A stretch of DNA of 64,000 bases from an uncultured bacterium. Lineage in GTDB: Bacteria; Cyanobacteriota; Vampirovibrionia; Gastranaerophilales; Gastranaerophilaceae. The DNA is taken from the NCBI GenBank assembly GCA_902777855.1, contig CACYVN010000007.1, forward strand, positions 156,358 to 220,357. The letters run 5' to 3'. A model generated the notes under the pieces. It was not told the DNA's origin and did not search any database. It was given only the letters and a program-made list of their open reading frames with translations. A program made the position numbers and the translations under genes. How positions within the stretch are numbered: position 1 is the first letter of the stretch; each line of letters starts with the position of its first letter. Shown here in pieces: positions 35,627-43,339 of the stretch.

Positions 35627-36271
35627 ATGAAAAGGTTTATTTTATTGTTAGTTTTAATTCTTGGGATCAAAGAATTTGCATTGGCAGAAGATTTATGCGA
35701 AGTGGATTTAAATGCCAATACTTTAAAAATTCACACTCAAACACAAAATGATATCTTAAAACAACAGTCTATTGATTTAAAAAATGACAATCCCCAATTA
35801 CAACAAACTAATAATTACAATCCTGATTACGCATACTCTAAAAAATCAGTTTCTTATAAGAAAGAAAAAAATTTTAAAAAATTTGGTGTTGGCATGCAAT
35901 ACGACACAAATTTTACCCCTGAAAAAGCATCTCAAACAAGAACACTATACACAAAAATTAAACTTAATGAAAAAGCAAGCGTGAATACTTCATACTCAAC
36001 AAATGCCGATTCTCAATCAAATAATTTCGGGCAAATTAATGGTACGGTTTCGGTTACTCCGGAATACCGTTTCAATAAACACTTATCCGTTCAAAATAAG
36101 TTTTCTCGAAATACAAGCAACGGTATGTCAAAAGAAGAAGTTGATATTAAAGTAAATCCGTTTAAGGACACAGACCGGATGGATTTGAGCGCAGGAGTGG
36201 GGCAAGTTCAATACACAAACGGTTCGCCTTCAAGTTCTCAAATTAATTTCGGAGCAAACTTTAAATTTTAA
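35627..36271 (+). CDS. Predicted outer-membrane beta-barrel-like protein
   Basis: A signal peptide (MKRFILLLVLILGIKEFALA) begins at 35627. A low-complexity Gln/Asn/Lys region is followed by about 125 residues of alternating beta strands (KFGVGMQYDTNF, VNTSYSTNADSQ, MDLSAGVGQVQYT, INFGANFKF) ending in a terminal Phe, as in outer-membrane barrels. Only six to eight strands are possible, so a small barrel. It begins 7 bases after pnuC. Confidence 0.6.
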   Translation: MKRFILLLVLILGIKEFALAEDLCEVDLNANTLKIHTQTQNDILKQQSIDLKNDNPQLQQTNNYNPDYAYSKKSVSYKKEKNFKKFGVGMQYDTNFTPEKASQTRTLYTKIKLNEKASVNTSYSTNADSQSNNFGQINGTVSVTPEYRFNKHLSVQNKFSRNTSNGMSKEEVDIKVNPFKDTDRMDLSAGVGQVQYTNGSPSSSQINFGANFKF

Positions 36272-36304
36272 TTTGACTTATTTTTTAAAAGTTGTACAAT
36301 AAAG

Positions 36305-36378
36305 AAACCAAATAAGGAAAGAAGGGTGTGATTCCCTCACTGGTCCGCAGCCGTTAAAGTCGGAATGCTTATTGGTTT
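36305..36378 (+). promoter_or_regulatory. Compact cobalamin-riboswitch-like leader of nrdDG
   Basis: Between the barrel gene and nrdD lies a 74-nt structured element. Arms AAACCAAATAAG (36305-36316) and CTTATTGGTTT (36368-36378) pair with one bulge and enclose core words like those of cobalamin riboswitches: AAGGAAAGAAGGGTG, then GATTCCC, ACTGGTCCGCAGCCGT, and a final GTCGGAATGC resembling the B12 box. The extra peripheral helices of standard cobalamin riboswitches are absent. Control of B12-independent reductases by cobalamin riboswitches is established in other bacteria. The ribosome site (GGAGGAG, 36399-36405) lies 20 bases further on. Confidence 0.6.
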
Positions 36379-36409
36379 TGTTATTACTTTACGAGACTGG
36401 AGGAGATTT

Positions 36410-38545
36410 ATGCAGCAAAAAGTTATCAAACGTGACGGTCAAATCGTTGAATTTGATTCGCAAAAAATTACAAATGCCATTTGTAAGGCATCAAATGTTA
36501 CAAAAGAAATTGATCAATTCACCGCAAGACGATTAACAAAAAATGTAATAAAAATCGTCAATGATTTTGTCAAAGAAAAACAATCTAATCTTGAAGCACC
36601 GACTGTTGAGGAAATACAGGATATTGTTGAAAAAGTTTTATTATCATCAGAATACAAACAAACCGCAAAATCTTATATTCTCTATCGTGAACAGCACAAC
36701 AAAATGAGAGATTTTGCAAAACATGCATCAATTGATATGGTGGATGAATATTTAAAACAACTTGACTGGCAGGTGAATGAAAATTCTAATATGGGATATT
36801 CAATTCAAGGGTTAAATAACTATTTGGCTTCTGCTATGAGTAAAAATTACTGGCTGAATAAAATTTACCCGAACGAAATTAAAGAAGCGCACGAAAACGG
36901 GGATATTCACATTCACGATTTGAATATAATTTCTGTTTATTGTGTCGGGTGGGATTTAAAAGATTTGTTAAGTGAAGGTTTCACAGGGGTAGAAGGTAAG
37001 GTTGCATCAAAACCTGCAAAACATTTCAGAACTGCATTAGGACAAATGGTTAATTTCTTATATACAATGCAGGGAGAAAGCGCAGGTGCTCAGGCATTTT
37101 CAAACTTTGACACCCTGCTTGCTCCGTTTGTAAGATATGACGGACTAAATTATACACAAGTCAAACAGGCTTTGCAGGAATTTGTGTTCAATATGAATGT
37201 ACCGACTCGTGTCGGATTTCAGACACCGTTTTCTAATGTCACAATGGATTTGACCGTCCCGTCTTATTATAAAGACCAGTGCGTAATAATCGGCGGAGAG
37301 ATGAAAGAAGAAACCTACGGCGAATTTCAAAACGAAATGAATATGATAAATAAGGCATTTTTTGAAGTTATGATGGAAGGTGATGCTTCCGGCAGAGTGT
37401 TTACATTCCCGATTCCGACCTACAACATAACAAAAGATTTTGACTGGGATAATCCTGATTTGGACGGGCTTTGGGAAATGAGTGCAAAATACGGTATTCC
37501 TTATTTTTCAAACTTTGTAAATTCCGATATGAATCCTGAAGATGCTCGTTCAATGTGCTGTCGTTTAAGAATTGACAATAGACAACTTGAATACAGAGGG
37601 GGCGGGTTATTTGGTTCTAATCCTTTAACAGGCTCAATTGGCGTTGTAACAATAAACTTACCCAAAATCGCATATCAGACCGACTCTAAAGACGAATTTT
37701 TCACTGTTCTGAAAGACAGAATGGAAATAGCAAAAGAATCACTTGAAATTAAACGTAAACTTCTTGAACGACTCACTGACGGCGGTTTGTATCCTTATAC
37801 AAAATTCTATTTAAGAGATATTAAGGCTCGTTTCGGGGTATTCTGGAAAAATCATTTTTCAACAATAGGTCTTGTCGGGATGAACGAAGCCTGCGAAAAC
37901 CTCTTGAATTGCGGTATTATCGACCAACAAGGTCATGATTTTGCTGTTGAAGTAATGGATTATATGAGAGATTTGATAGTCAAATTTCAGGAAGAAACAG
38001 GCAATAATTATAATCTTGAAGCGACACCTGCCGAGGGTACAAGTTACCGTCTTGCAAAGTTAGACAAGAAAAATCTTGTTGATATCAAATGTGCAAACGA
38101 TGATGAATACTATTCTCAAGGTGCAGAACCTTACTATTCAAATTCAACTCAATTACCTGTTAATTGCACCGATGATATCTTTGAACTGCTTGACCACCAA
38201 GACGATTTGCAGACAAAATACACGGGCGGAACGGTTGTTCATATCTTTGCGGGCGAAAGGATACACGATATTAGCACAATGAAAAATCTTGTACGAAAGA
38301 TTTGTGATAACTATCATCTGCCGTATTTCACCTTTTCGCCGACATTTTCAGTATGCCCGACGCACGGATATGTTGCAGGTGAACATTCTACCTGTCCTGA
38401 TTGCGGAAGTGAATGTGAAATTTATTCAAGAATTGTCGGTTATATCCGCCCTGTAAAACAGTGGAATAAGGGTAAAAAAGCGGAATTTGGCAACCGCAAA
38501 ACCTTTGATATGGCAAAAGCGGAGGCTTGTTGTTGTTGTTCTTAA
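36410..38545 (+). CDS. nrdD: Anaerobic (class III) ribonucleoside-triphosphate reductase
   Basis: It makes deoxyribonucleotides without oxygen or B12, using a glycyl radical. The 711 residues hold an N-terminal ATP-cone (about 1-90, VIKRDGQIVEFD) and the NrdD catalytic barrel (GDIHIHDLNI and later motifs). A C-terminal zinc site (CPTHGY...CPDCG) and the glycyl radical site IVGYIRPV (Gly677) complete it. It ends in four consecutive cysteines plus Ser. The start follows GGAGGAG; an in-frame ATG at 36365 would lie in the riboswitch-like leader. nrdG overlaps its end. Confidence 0.95.
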   Translation: MQQKVIKRDGQIVEFDSQKITNAICKASNVTKEIDQFTARRLTKNVIKIVNDFVKEKQSNLEAPTVEEIQDIVEKVLLSSEYKQTAKSYILYREQHNKMRDFAKHASIDMVDEYLKQLDWQVNENSNMGYSIQGLNNYLASAMSKNYWLNKIYPNEIKEAHENGDIHIHDLNIISVYCVGWDLKDLLSEGFTGVEGKVASKPAKHFRTALGQMVNFLYTMQGESAGAQAFSNFDTLLAPFVRYDGLNYTQVKQALQEFVFNMNVPTRVGFQTPFSNVTMDLTVPSYYKDQCVIIGGEMKEETYGEFQNEMNMINKAFFEVMMEGDASGRVFTFPIPTYNITKDFDWDNPDLDGLWEMSAKYGIPYFSNFVNSDMNPEDARSMCCRLRIDNRQLEYRGGGLFGSNPLTGSIGVVTINLPKIAYQTDSKDEFFTVLKDRMEIAKESLEIKRKLLERLTDGGLYPYTKFYLRDIKARFGVFWKNHFSTIGLVGMNEACENLLNCGIIDQQGHDFAVEVMDYMRDLIVKFQEETGNNYNLEATPAEGTSYRLAKLDKKNLVDIKCANDDEYYSQGAEPYYSNSTQLPVNCTDDIFELLDHQDDLQTKYTGGTVVHIFAGERIHDISTMKNLVRKICDNYHLPYFTFSPTFSVCPTHGYVAGEHSTCPDCGSECEIYSRIVGYIRPVKQWNKGKKAEFGNRKTFDMAKAEACCCCS

Positions 38546-39237
38546 TCGGCGGAATACAAAAAACTACGCTTGTAGATTTTCCCAACAAAGTTGCAGCTAT
38601 TGTGTTTACACAGGGCTGCAACTTTCGCTGCGGATACTGCCATAATCCGTCGTTATTATCAAAAAGATATTCTGAACTTGATTCTGAATCTTTTACTAAA
38701 GAAAAGTTTTTCTCTTTTCTTCAAACCCGCATCGGTAAACTTGACGGAGTCGTTATAACAGGCGGGGAACCAACGCTTCAGTCAGGGCTTTATGATTTTA
38801 TTAAAGAGATTAAACAGATGGGTTTTGCTGTTAAACTTGATACCAATGGTACAAATCCGAAAATAGTTGAACAATTACTTAATGATAATCTGCTTGATTA
38901 TATTGCAATGGATATTAAGGCTCCAATTAAAAAATACAATTTAATTACATGCTCCAAAATTAATAGAGATAATATTGTAAAGAATATAGAATTGATAAAA
39001 AATAGTGGCGTGGATTATGAATTTCGTACGACAGTTATAAAATCACAATTATCTTTCGATGATTTTGAAAAAATAGGGGAAATGATTAAAGGGGCAAAAT
39101 ACTATTATCTGCAAAAATTTGTCCCGTCAGAGATTTTAGACAAAAATCTTATAAACGAACAAACTTACACCGATGAAGAATTTAAAGCTCTCTGCCAGAA
39201 CTTGAAAAAGTATGTCGAATTTGTAGATTACAGATAA
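38527..39237 (+). CDS. nrdG: Anaerobic ribonucleotide reductase activating protein
   Basis: A radical-SAM enzyme that creates the glycyl radical in NrdD. It has the [4Fe-4S] motif CNFRCGYC and VVITGGEPTLQSG. Its length, 236, is that of the larger NrdG/PflA-like group. The start is one of several TTG codons (38527-38536) inside the poly-Cys codons that end nrdD; the GGAGG at 38521-38525 best serves TTG at 38533. Translation is thus coupled to nrdD. Confidence 0.92.
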   Translation: MLLLFLIGGIQKTTLVDFPNKVAAIVFTQGCNFRCGYCHNPSLLSKRYSELDSESFTKEKFFSFLQTRIGKLDGVVITGGEPTLQSGLYDFIKEIKQMGFAVKLDTNGTNPKIVEQLLNDNLLDYIAMDIKAPIKKYNLITCSKINRDNIVKNIELIKNSGVDYEFRTTVIKSQLSFDDFEKIGEMIKGAKYYYLQKFVPSEILDKNLINEQTYTDEEFKALCQNLKKYVEFVDYR

Positions 39238-39275
39238 AAAGCCATTTGTTATTCTGAATTTGTTTCACTTTTAGT

Positions 39276-39292
39276 AAAAAAAATCGGGATGA
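39276..39292 (-). repeat. Extra copy of the tRNA-Pro 3' end
   Basis: The 17 bases here equal 39430-39446, the last acceptor bases of tRNA-Pro plus its T-run. No other part of a tRNA is present. Confidence 0.65.
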
Positions 39293-39340
39293 TTCTTGAG
39301 TAGTAGGCGAAGAATGAGCTGTACTAATCAAGTATGCAAA

Positions 39341-39375
39341 AGGTTGAATTTTAGCGAAAGCGTTAAAATTCACCT
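39341..39375. other. Long hairpin with a GAAA loop
   Basis: AGGT-T-GAATTTTA pairs with TAAAATTC-ACCT (one bulge), with an inner GC/GC closing a GAAA tetraloop. It lies between nrdG and tRNA-Pro. It could belong to a tRNA-Pro transcript on the minus strand if readthrough occurs, or to a repeat element. Confidence 0.6.
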
Positions 39376-39402
39376 GTTTGCTCAGGATGGAATTCTGTCA
39401 TC

Positions 39403-39429
39403 AAAAAAGACTAACCACAGTTAGTCTTT
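39403..39429 (-). terminator. Terminator of tRNA-Pro
   Basis: On the minus strand a perfect 10-bp stem AAAGACTAAC/GTTAGTCTTT with a 4-nt loop is followed by six T residues. It begins 9 bases after the tRNA discriminator base. Confidence 0.85.
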
Positions 39430-39437
39430 AAAAAAAA

Positions 39438-39511
39438 TCGGGATGACAGGATTTGAACCTGCGACCCCAACGTCCCGAACGTTGTGCGCTACCAAGCTGC
39501 GCTACATCCCG
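39438..39511 (-). tRNA. tRNA-Pro (anticodon CGG)
   Basis: On the minus strand: acceptor CGGGATG/CATCCCG, D arm AGCGCAGCTTGGTAGCGC, anticodon stem CAACG/CGTTG with loop TTCGGGA (anticodon at 39475-39477), T loop GTTCAAATC, discriminator A. CCA is not encoded. It reads CCG proline codons. Confidence 0.95.
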
Positions 39512-39514
39512 ATA

Positions 39515-39865
39515 TTTATCTATAACACTGAAACTTACGTTTCAGCGGGTGCGCTACCCCTCTCCTCGAAAGATACTTAATCTTTCTCGTCGGCAGAGTG
39601 CTACATCCCGAGGGGTAAATATTGCCACCAATTGTTGCAATACTTACCTATATCTTTGTATTTAATTATATCACCAACAAAACTTACGTTTTGTTGTGTG
39701 CTTCCTCTCCTCGGACAATAATTAATTGTCCTCGTCGGCAGAGTCCCTCTCGCAAAAACCTGACATTGAGTCAGATTTCTGCTCGGCAGGGTGCTACATC
39801 CTGTTTTAAATTTTAATCAAAGAACATTGTTGTTTTGATTAATGCAGGCTGGGTTTGCTAACCCA
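39515..39865 (-). repeat. Array of tRNA-Pro-derived fragments and variable hairpins upstream of tRNA-Pro
   Basis: On the minus strand the first 11 bases of the tRNA recur at 39601-39611, and nearly so at 39792-39802; GGTAGCGCAC of the D arm recurs at 39550-39559. Between these pieces sit hairpins with shared flanks. The flanks CTCTCCTC and CTCGTCGGCAGAGT enclose 7-bp/5-nt hairpins GAAAGAT/ATCTTTC (39568-39586) and GGACAAT/ATTGTCC (39713-39731). A third, related unit is at 39746-39793. A second hairpin type has a constant AAAC-TTAC-GTTT core with different outer pairs (39528-39545, 39675-39696). Two more hairpins are at 39813-39842 and 39851-39864. No reading frame is credible here. Confidence 0.75.
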
Positions 39866-40030
39866 ACAACGTAATTTATTATAACATCAAAAAACAAAAA
39901 CTACACAAAAATTTTTATAATTTTTAAATTATTTTTATTATTAAGTATTGTTAAAGTTTTATCAGTATATGAAATGCTGTTCTATTATTATTTTTATTAT
40001 TTATGTTGGTATAAATTAGAGGATAGATTC

Positions 40031-41563
40031 ATGTATTATGAAATACCTAAACAAATACAGTCAGATATGCGTGCTTTTTCAGGTTCTAATAGCAGACCAA
40101 GAGAAGATAAAATCGGGAATATTGATATGCATGTTGCAACAAAAGGCGAGAATAAAAAACCAAAAAAAACTTATTCCTTTCGATTAGGTGAGAGACAAGG
40201 GAATACACGTATTGTCGGACCGGCTTCAGTTTCTGTAGATGTTGTAAGTATATTACCTTTTGGGAAAACGAATGCATTGTCTAATTCCATGCCAAACCGT
40301 GTTAGTAATTTGGGGCATCCTTCAGGTGCAGATGGGGCTGTAGGAGCTTCAAGACAAGGTAAAAGAGGCGATTGTTTTTTCCTTGCAGAGATAAATGCCA
40401 TCAGAAATACCGCAGGCGGTCAAAAAATTCTTGACCGTAACATCAAAAAAAGTAACGGAACTGTGACTGTTACTTTGCCCGGTGCCGTAAAGATAAGACA
40501 GGAATATGCAAAAAGGGGGCTTAAATGTGAGGTTACCGGTACATATACAATTACTCAAGAAGCAGTCGCAAAAGCAGAAAAATTAGCAGGCAGATCTTTT
40601 TCAAAAGATGATATGGATGTTGTTTGCTATGAAATTGCGATGGAATGTTTCAGAGCTGAAATGGTTAAAACAAACAAGCTTAACGGGAATAAAGAAACCT
40701 CCGGTTATTATACTGCAGAAGGTGCTGTAGGGCATTTAACTTCCCGTGACTATATGGATGGCGGTCAAACCTATGATGCTGGTTTTATTCTTACCGGTGA
40801 AAAATCTGACGTTTATTATAACAGTAAAAAATACGGGAATGTTAAAAGATATTCGGACGGGCAGTATGGCTATATAACAAAAGAACAAATGTTAAAACAA
40901 ACAACATTTGCGCATGCCGGAGCACACGCAAAAGGTATTTCCGAAATAAATCATCTTGGGAAAGAAGAAAAAGATTTATATAATATGCTCGATAAATATC
41001 AGGGGCATGAAGATGAGTATGCACTGACATGTAGCGTAAGAGTCAGTAAAGACGGACCTGATGAAGCAACTAAAGAAGACGGAGCGCATGCAATTACTGT
41101 TGTTAAAATAACGGATGATACAGTTTATGTTTCTAATCCGTGGCACCCTGATAAGATTGAGCCGATACCACGCAGAGAATTTGTCAAAATGGCATATTCA
41201 ATGTCTGCTATGCATGTTCCAAAGCCGCAAACTGCACAAAACGGACATAATTCAAATCAAATACTTAACCTTGTAATTGGGAAATTATCGTCAAATCAAA
41301 CGGGTATAAAACCACCAGCCAAGATTAATCCCAATAAATTGAATAATTTGATATCCCATGTTAATAGTAGTTCTCACGGCAGACATTCAAATGTAAATGT
41401 TAACAGTTTTATACAAATTATAAACAAGGCAACAATATCGCAATTATCAGGCGAAGATAAGACTCGCCTGAACAGATTACTTAACGGTATTTCTTCCGAA
41501 AATACAAAAGGCGAAGCAAATATTGAAGATTTTAATTACTTTTATGAAAAATATATGAAATAG
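40031..41563 (+). CDS. Calpain-like cysteine protease (C2-like), predicted
   Basis: Three papain-fold landmarks of the calpain group are present: RQGKRGDCFFLAEINA with Cys115, GAHAITVVKI with His353, and YVSNPWHPDKIEP with Asn369 followed by Trp. Calpains have QxGDCWFL, GHAY and NPWG in the same order. Before the catalytic part lie 100 polar residues, starting MYYEIPKQIQSD and including AFSGS; after it lie 130 residues rich in Asn and Ser. No signal peptide is seen, so it is either cytoplasmic or exported by a dedicated system. The start at 40031 has AGAGGA upstream; a longer frame from 39974 lacks a site. The gene stands alone and converges on the acyl-CoA ligase. Confidence 0.75.
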   Translation: MYYEIPKQIQSDMRAFSGSNSRPREDKIGNIDMHVATKGENKKPKKTYSFRLGERQGNTRIVGPASVSVDVVSILPFGKTNALSNSMPNRVSNLGHPSGADGAVGASRQGKRGDCFFLAEINAIRNTAGGQKILDRNIKKSNGTVTVTLPGAVKIRQEYAKRGLKCEVTGTYTITQEAVAKAEKLAGRSFSKDDMDVVCYEIAMECFRAEMVKTNKLNGNKETSGYYTAEGAVGHLTSRDYMDGGQTYDAGFILTGEKSDVYYNSKKYGNVKRYSDGQYGYITKEQMLKQTTFAHAGAHAKGISEINHLGKEEKDLYNMLDKYQGHEDEYALTCSVRVSKDGPDEATKEDGAHAITVVKITDDTVYVSNPWHPDKIEPIPRREFVKMAYSMSAMHVPKPQTAQNGHNSNQILNLVIGKLSSNQTGIKPPAKINPNKLNNLISHVNSSSHGRHSNVNVNSFIQIINKATISQLSGEDKTRLNRLLNGISSENTKGEANIEDFNYFYEKYMK

Positions 41564-41566
41564 AAA

Positions 41567-43252
41567 TTATTTTACACATTCTGTCAGAAGAGCTTTGACT
41601 TCTTTCCGTTTAATTTTGCTTGTTGCAGTCCTTGGCAGGGTCTGTGTTCTTACAACGATATTTATCGGTCGTTTGTAAGGTGCAAGCTGATGCGAAAGTT
41701 GTTTAACTTCTGCCTTAACAGCACTTTCGAGTTTTTCTTCATTTTCAAAAGAAGCTGCATATTCTTCTGTCGGAACAATCACGGCAACGATTTCTTCGCA
41801 ACCGTCCTTTTCTCCGCCTGATTTTGGCATACCGACTACACAAACTTCTGCAAAATTGTCGCTTTGTTGCATTACTGTTTCAACTTCTTCCGGAAATACT
41901 TTTTTACCGCCTGATAATACAATCATATTTTTAATTCTGCCTGTAATATATAAAAGTCCTTTGCGGATTTCTGCAATATCTCCAGTATGGAACCAACCGT
42001 CAGACTCGAGAACTTCATCTGTTAAATCTTGTCTGCCATAATAACCTTTCATAACGGATGGTCCTTTTACAAGCAATTCGCCTGTATCAGGGTCAATTTT
42101 TGCATCATAAGAATCCAAAATAGGACCGACTGAACGGGTATTATCATGATTAGGTGTATAACACATTGAAACTACAGGACTTGTTTCTGATAGTCCGTAA
42201 CCTTGGAAAATTCTTACACCTATGCGTTTAAACCAAGCGCCGACGATAGGATCTAACGGTGCCCCGCCTGAAATATAACCGTAAAAATGACGCCCGTACA
42301 TTCTGTGAATTGTTCTGAACATCAATCTTCTTATTGTAAATGGCATAAACTTAGCCAAATGGTATTTAAGATTGTACATAAATTGATACATTGCAGATTT
42401 TTTGCTGATTTCCGATTCAAAATGTGCTTTTAAAAGTTTTAAGAATGCAGGAACCGTTACCATAAATCTGATTTTTTTCTCCTGCATAATATCAAGACAG
42501 TCTTTTGGTTTTAAACTGCTTGTATAATAAACCGAATAACCGTGTGTAAGCATTGTGAAAAATCCTACTGTCAGCTCGAATAAATGGTTCATTGGTAAAA
42601 TTGACAGTAAACTCATATCTTTTCTTGGCATCATACTTTTTAAAATTTTTCTCATACCGTACATTTGCGCAAGCATATTTTTATATGTCGTCTGAACTCC
42701 TTTTGGAGCTCCAGTTGTTCCTGATGTATAAATAATTAAAGCAGTGTCATGCAAAGGACGTCTGCGCCATTTTGCACTGTAATTTGCAGGTATTGAGTAC
42801 AAACTCGGGGTTTCTTCGCTTTCGTGTTCAGATGGTTCCATCAGTATTATATGTTTAATTGACGGAATTTTGCTTTGTAATTCTTTGGCTTTTTCAAAGT
42901 TTTTGCTTGAACACATCATAACAGTCGGTTCACAGTTTGAAAGAATTGAAGTTAATTCATAGATAGTTAATTTATTATCAAGCGGAACAACAGTCAAACC
43001 GGCAAGAACTGAACCAAACATGCAAACACCGTATTCAGGTAAAGATTCTGATAAAATTGCAAGTTTTTCTCCTTTTGGAATCTTCAAATCATTTATAAGA
43101 TATGCCGCAAATCTTGTTGCAAGAAGACTTAAACCCTTATATGTAAGTTCATTCCATCCCCAGAGGGTTTTCATACCCAATGCTACTTTTTTCTGGTTTA
43201 AGTTCGTTGTTCTTTCAAGCAACGTAAATATATTTTCATATTTCTGAGCCAT
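41567..43252 (-). CDS. AMP-dependent acyl-CoA synthetase (long-chain type)
   Basis: It activates a carboxylic acid with ATP and CoA. The AMP-binding motif LIIYTSGTTGAPKGV (about 170-184), the GYGLSETSPVVS motif, GWFHTGDIAEI and the C-terminal TATSKIKRKEVKALL are present, as in fatty-acyl-CoA ligases of about 560 residues. Hydrophobic stretches near the lid suggest membrane contact. The substrate is probably a fatty acid for lipid recycling. It is 87 bases downstream of the DUF2339 gene and may belong to the lpxK operon. Confidence 0.9.
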   Translation of the reverse strand: MAQKYENIFTLLERTTNLNQKKVALGMKTLWGWNELTYKGLSLLATRFAAYLINDLKIPKGEKLAILSESLPEYGVCMFGSVLAGLTVVPLDNKLTIYELTSILSNCEPTVMMCSSKNFEKAKELQSKIPSIKHIILMEPSEHESEETPSLYSIPANYSAKWRRRPLHDTALIIYTSGTTGAPKGVQTTYKNMLAQMYGMRKILKSMMPRKDMSLLSILPMNHLFELTVGFFTMLTHGYSVYYTSSLKPKDCLDIMQEKKIRFMVTVPAFLKLLKAHFESEISKKSAMYQFMYNLKYHLAKFMPFTIRRLMFRTIHRMYGRHFYGYISGGAPLDPIVGAWFKRIGVRIFQGYGLSETSPVVSMCYTPNHDNTRSVGPILDSYDAKIDPDTGELLVKGPSVMKGYYGRQDLTDEVLESDGWFHTGDIAEIRKGLLYITGRIKNMIVLSGGKKVFPEEVETVMQQSDNFAEVCVVGMPKSGGEKDGCEEIVAVIVPTEEYAASFENEEKLESAVKAEVKQLSHQLAPYKRPINIVVRTQTLPRTATSKIKRKEVKALLTECVK

Positions 43253-43339
43253 GTATAAATCCTCTATTTCTCTCTGTTTCTTGTCTATTCTACATTAAAA
43301 ATATTTTCTTGCAAGAGGCAAATGCCCTATCATTCAATA

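Noticed and set aside
36365-36409. Upstream ATG of nrdD at 36365
   Set aside because: It lies inside the riboswitch-like structure without a ribosome site, while the ATG at 36410 follows GGAGGAG and begins the conserved ATP-cone.
39713-39745. TCGTCGGCAG word resembling a common sequencing-library adapter
   Set aside because: Only the first ten bases agree and the following bases differ; the word occurs twice within structured repeats with variable hairpins, which an adapter artefact would not give.
39601-39802. Additional tRNA-Pro pseudogenes or tRNAs with long inserts
   Set aside because: Only pieces of the acceptor strand and D arm are present; no anticodon or T arm follows.
39453-39816. 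Short plus-strand reading frames over tRNA-Pro and the hairpin array
   Set aside because: They translate the antisense of the tRNA and the palindromes; composition is odd and no start signal is seen.
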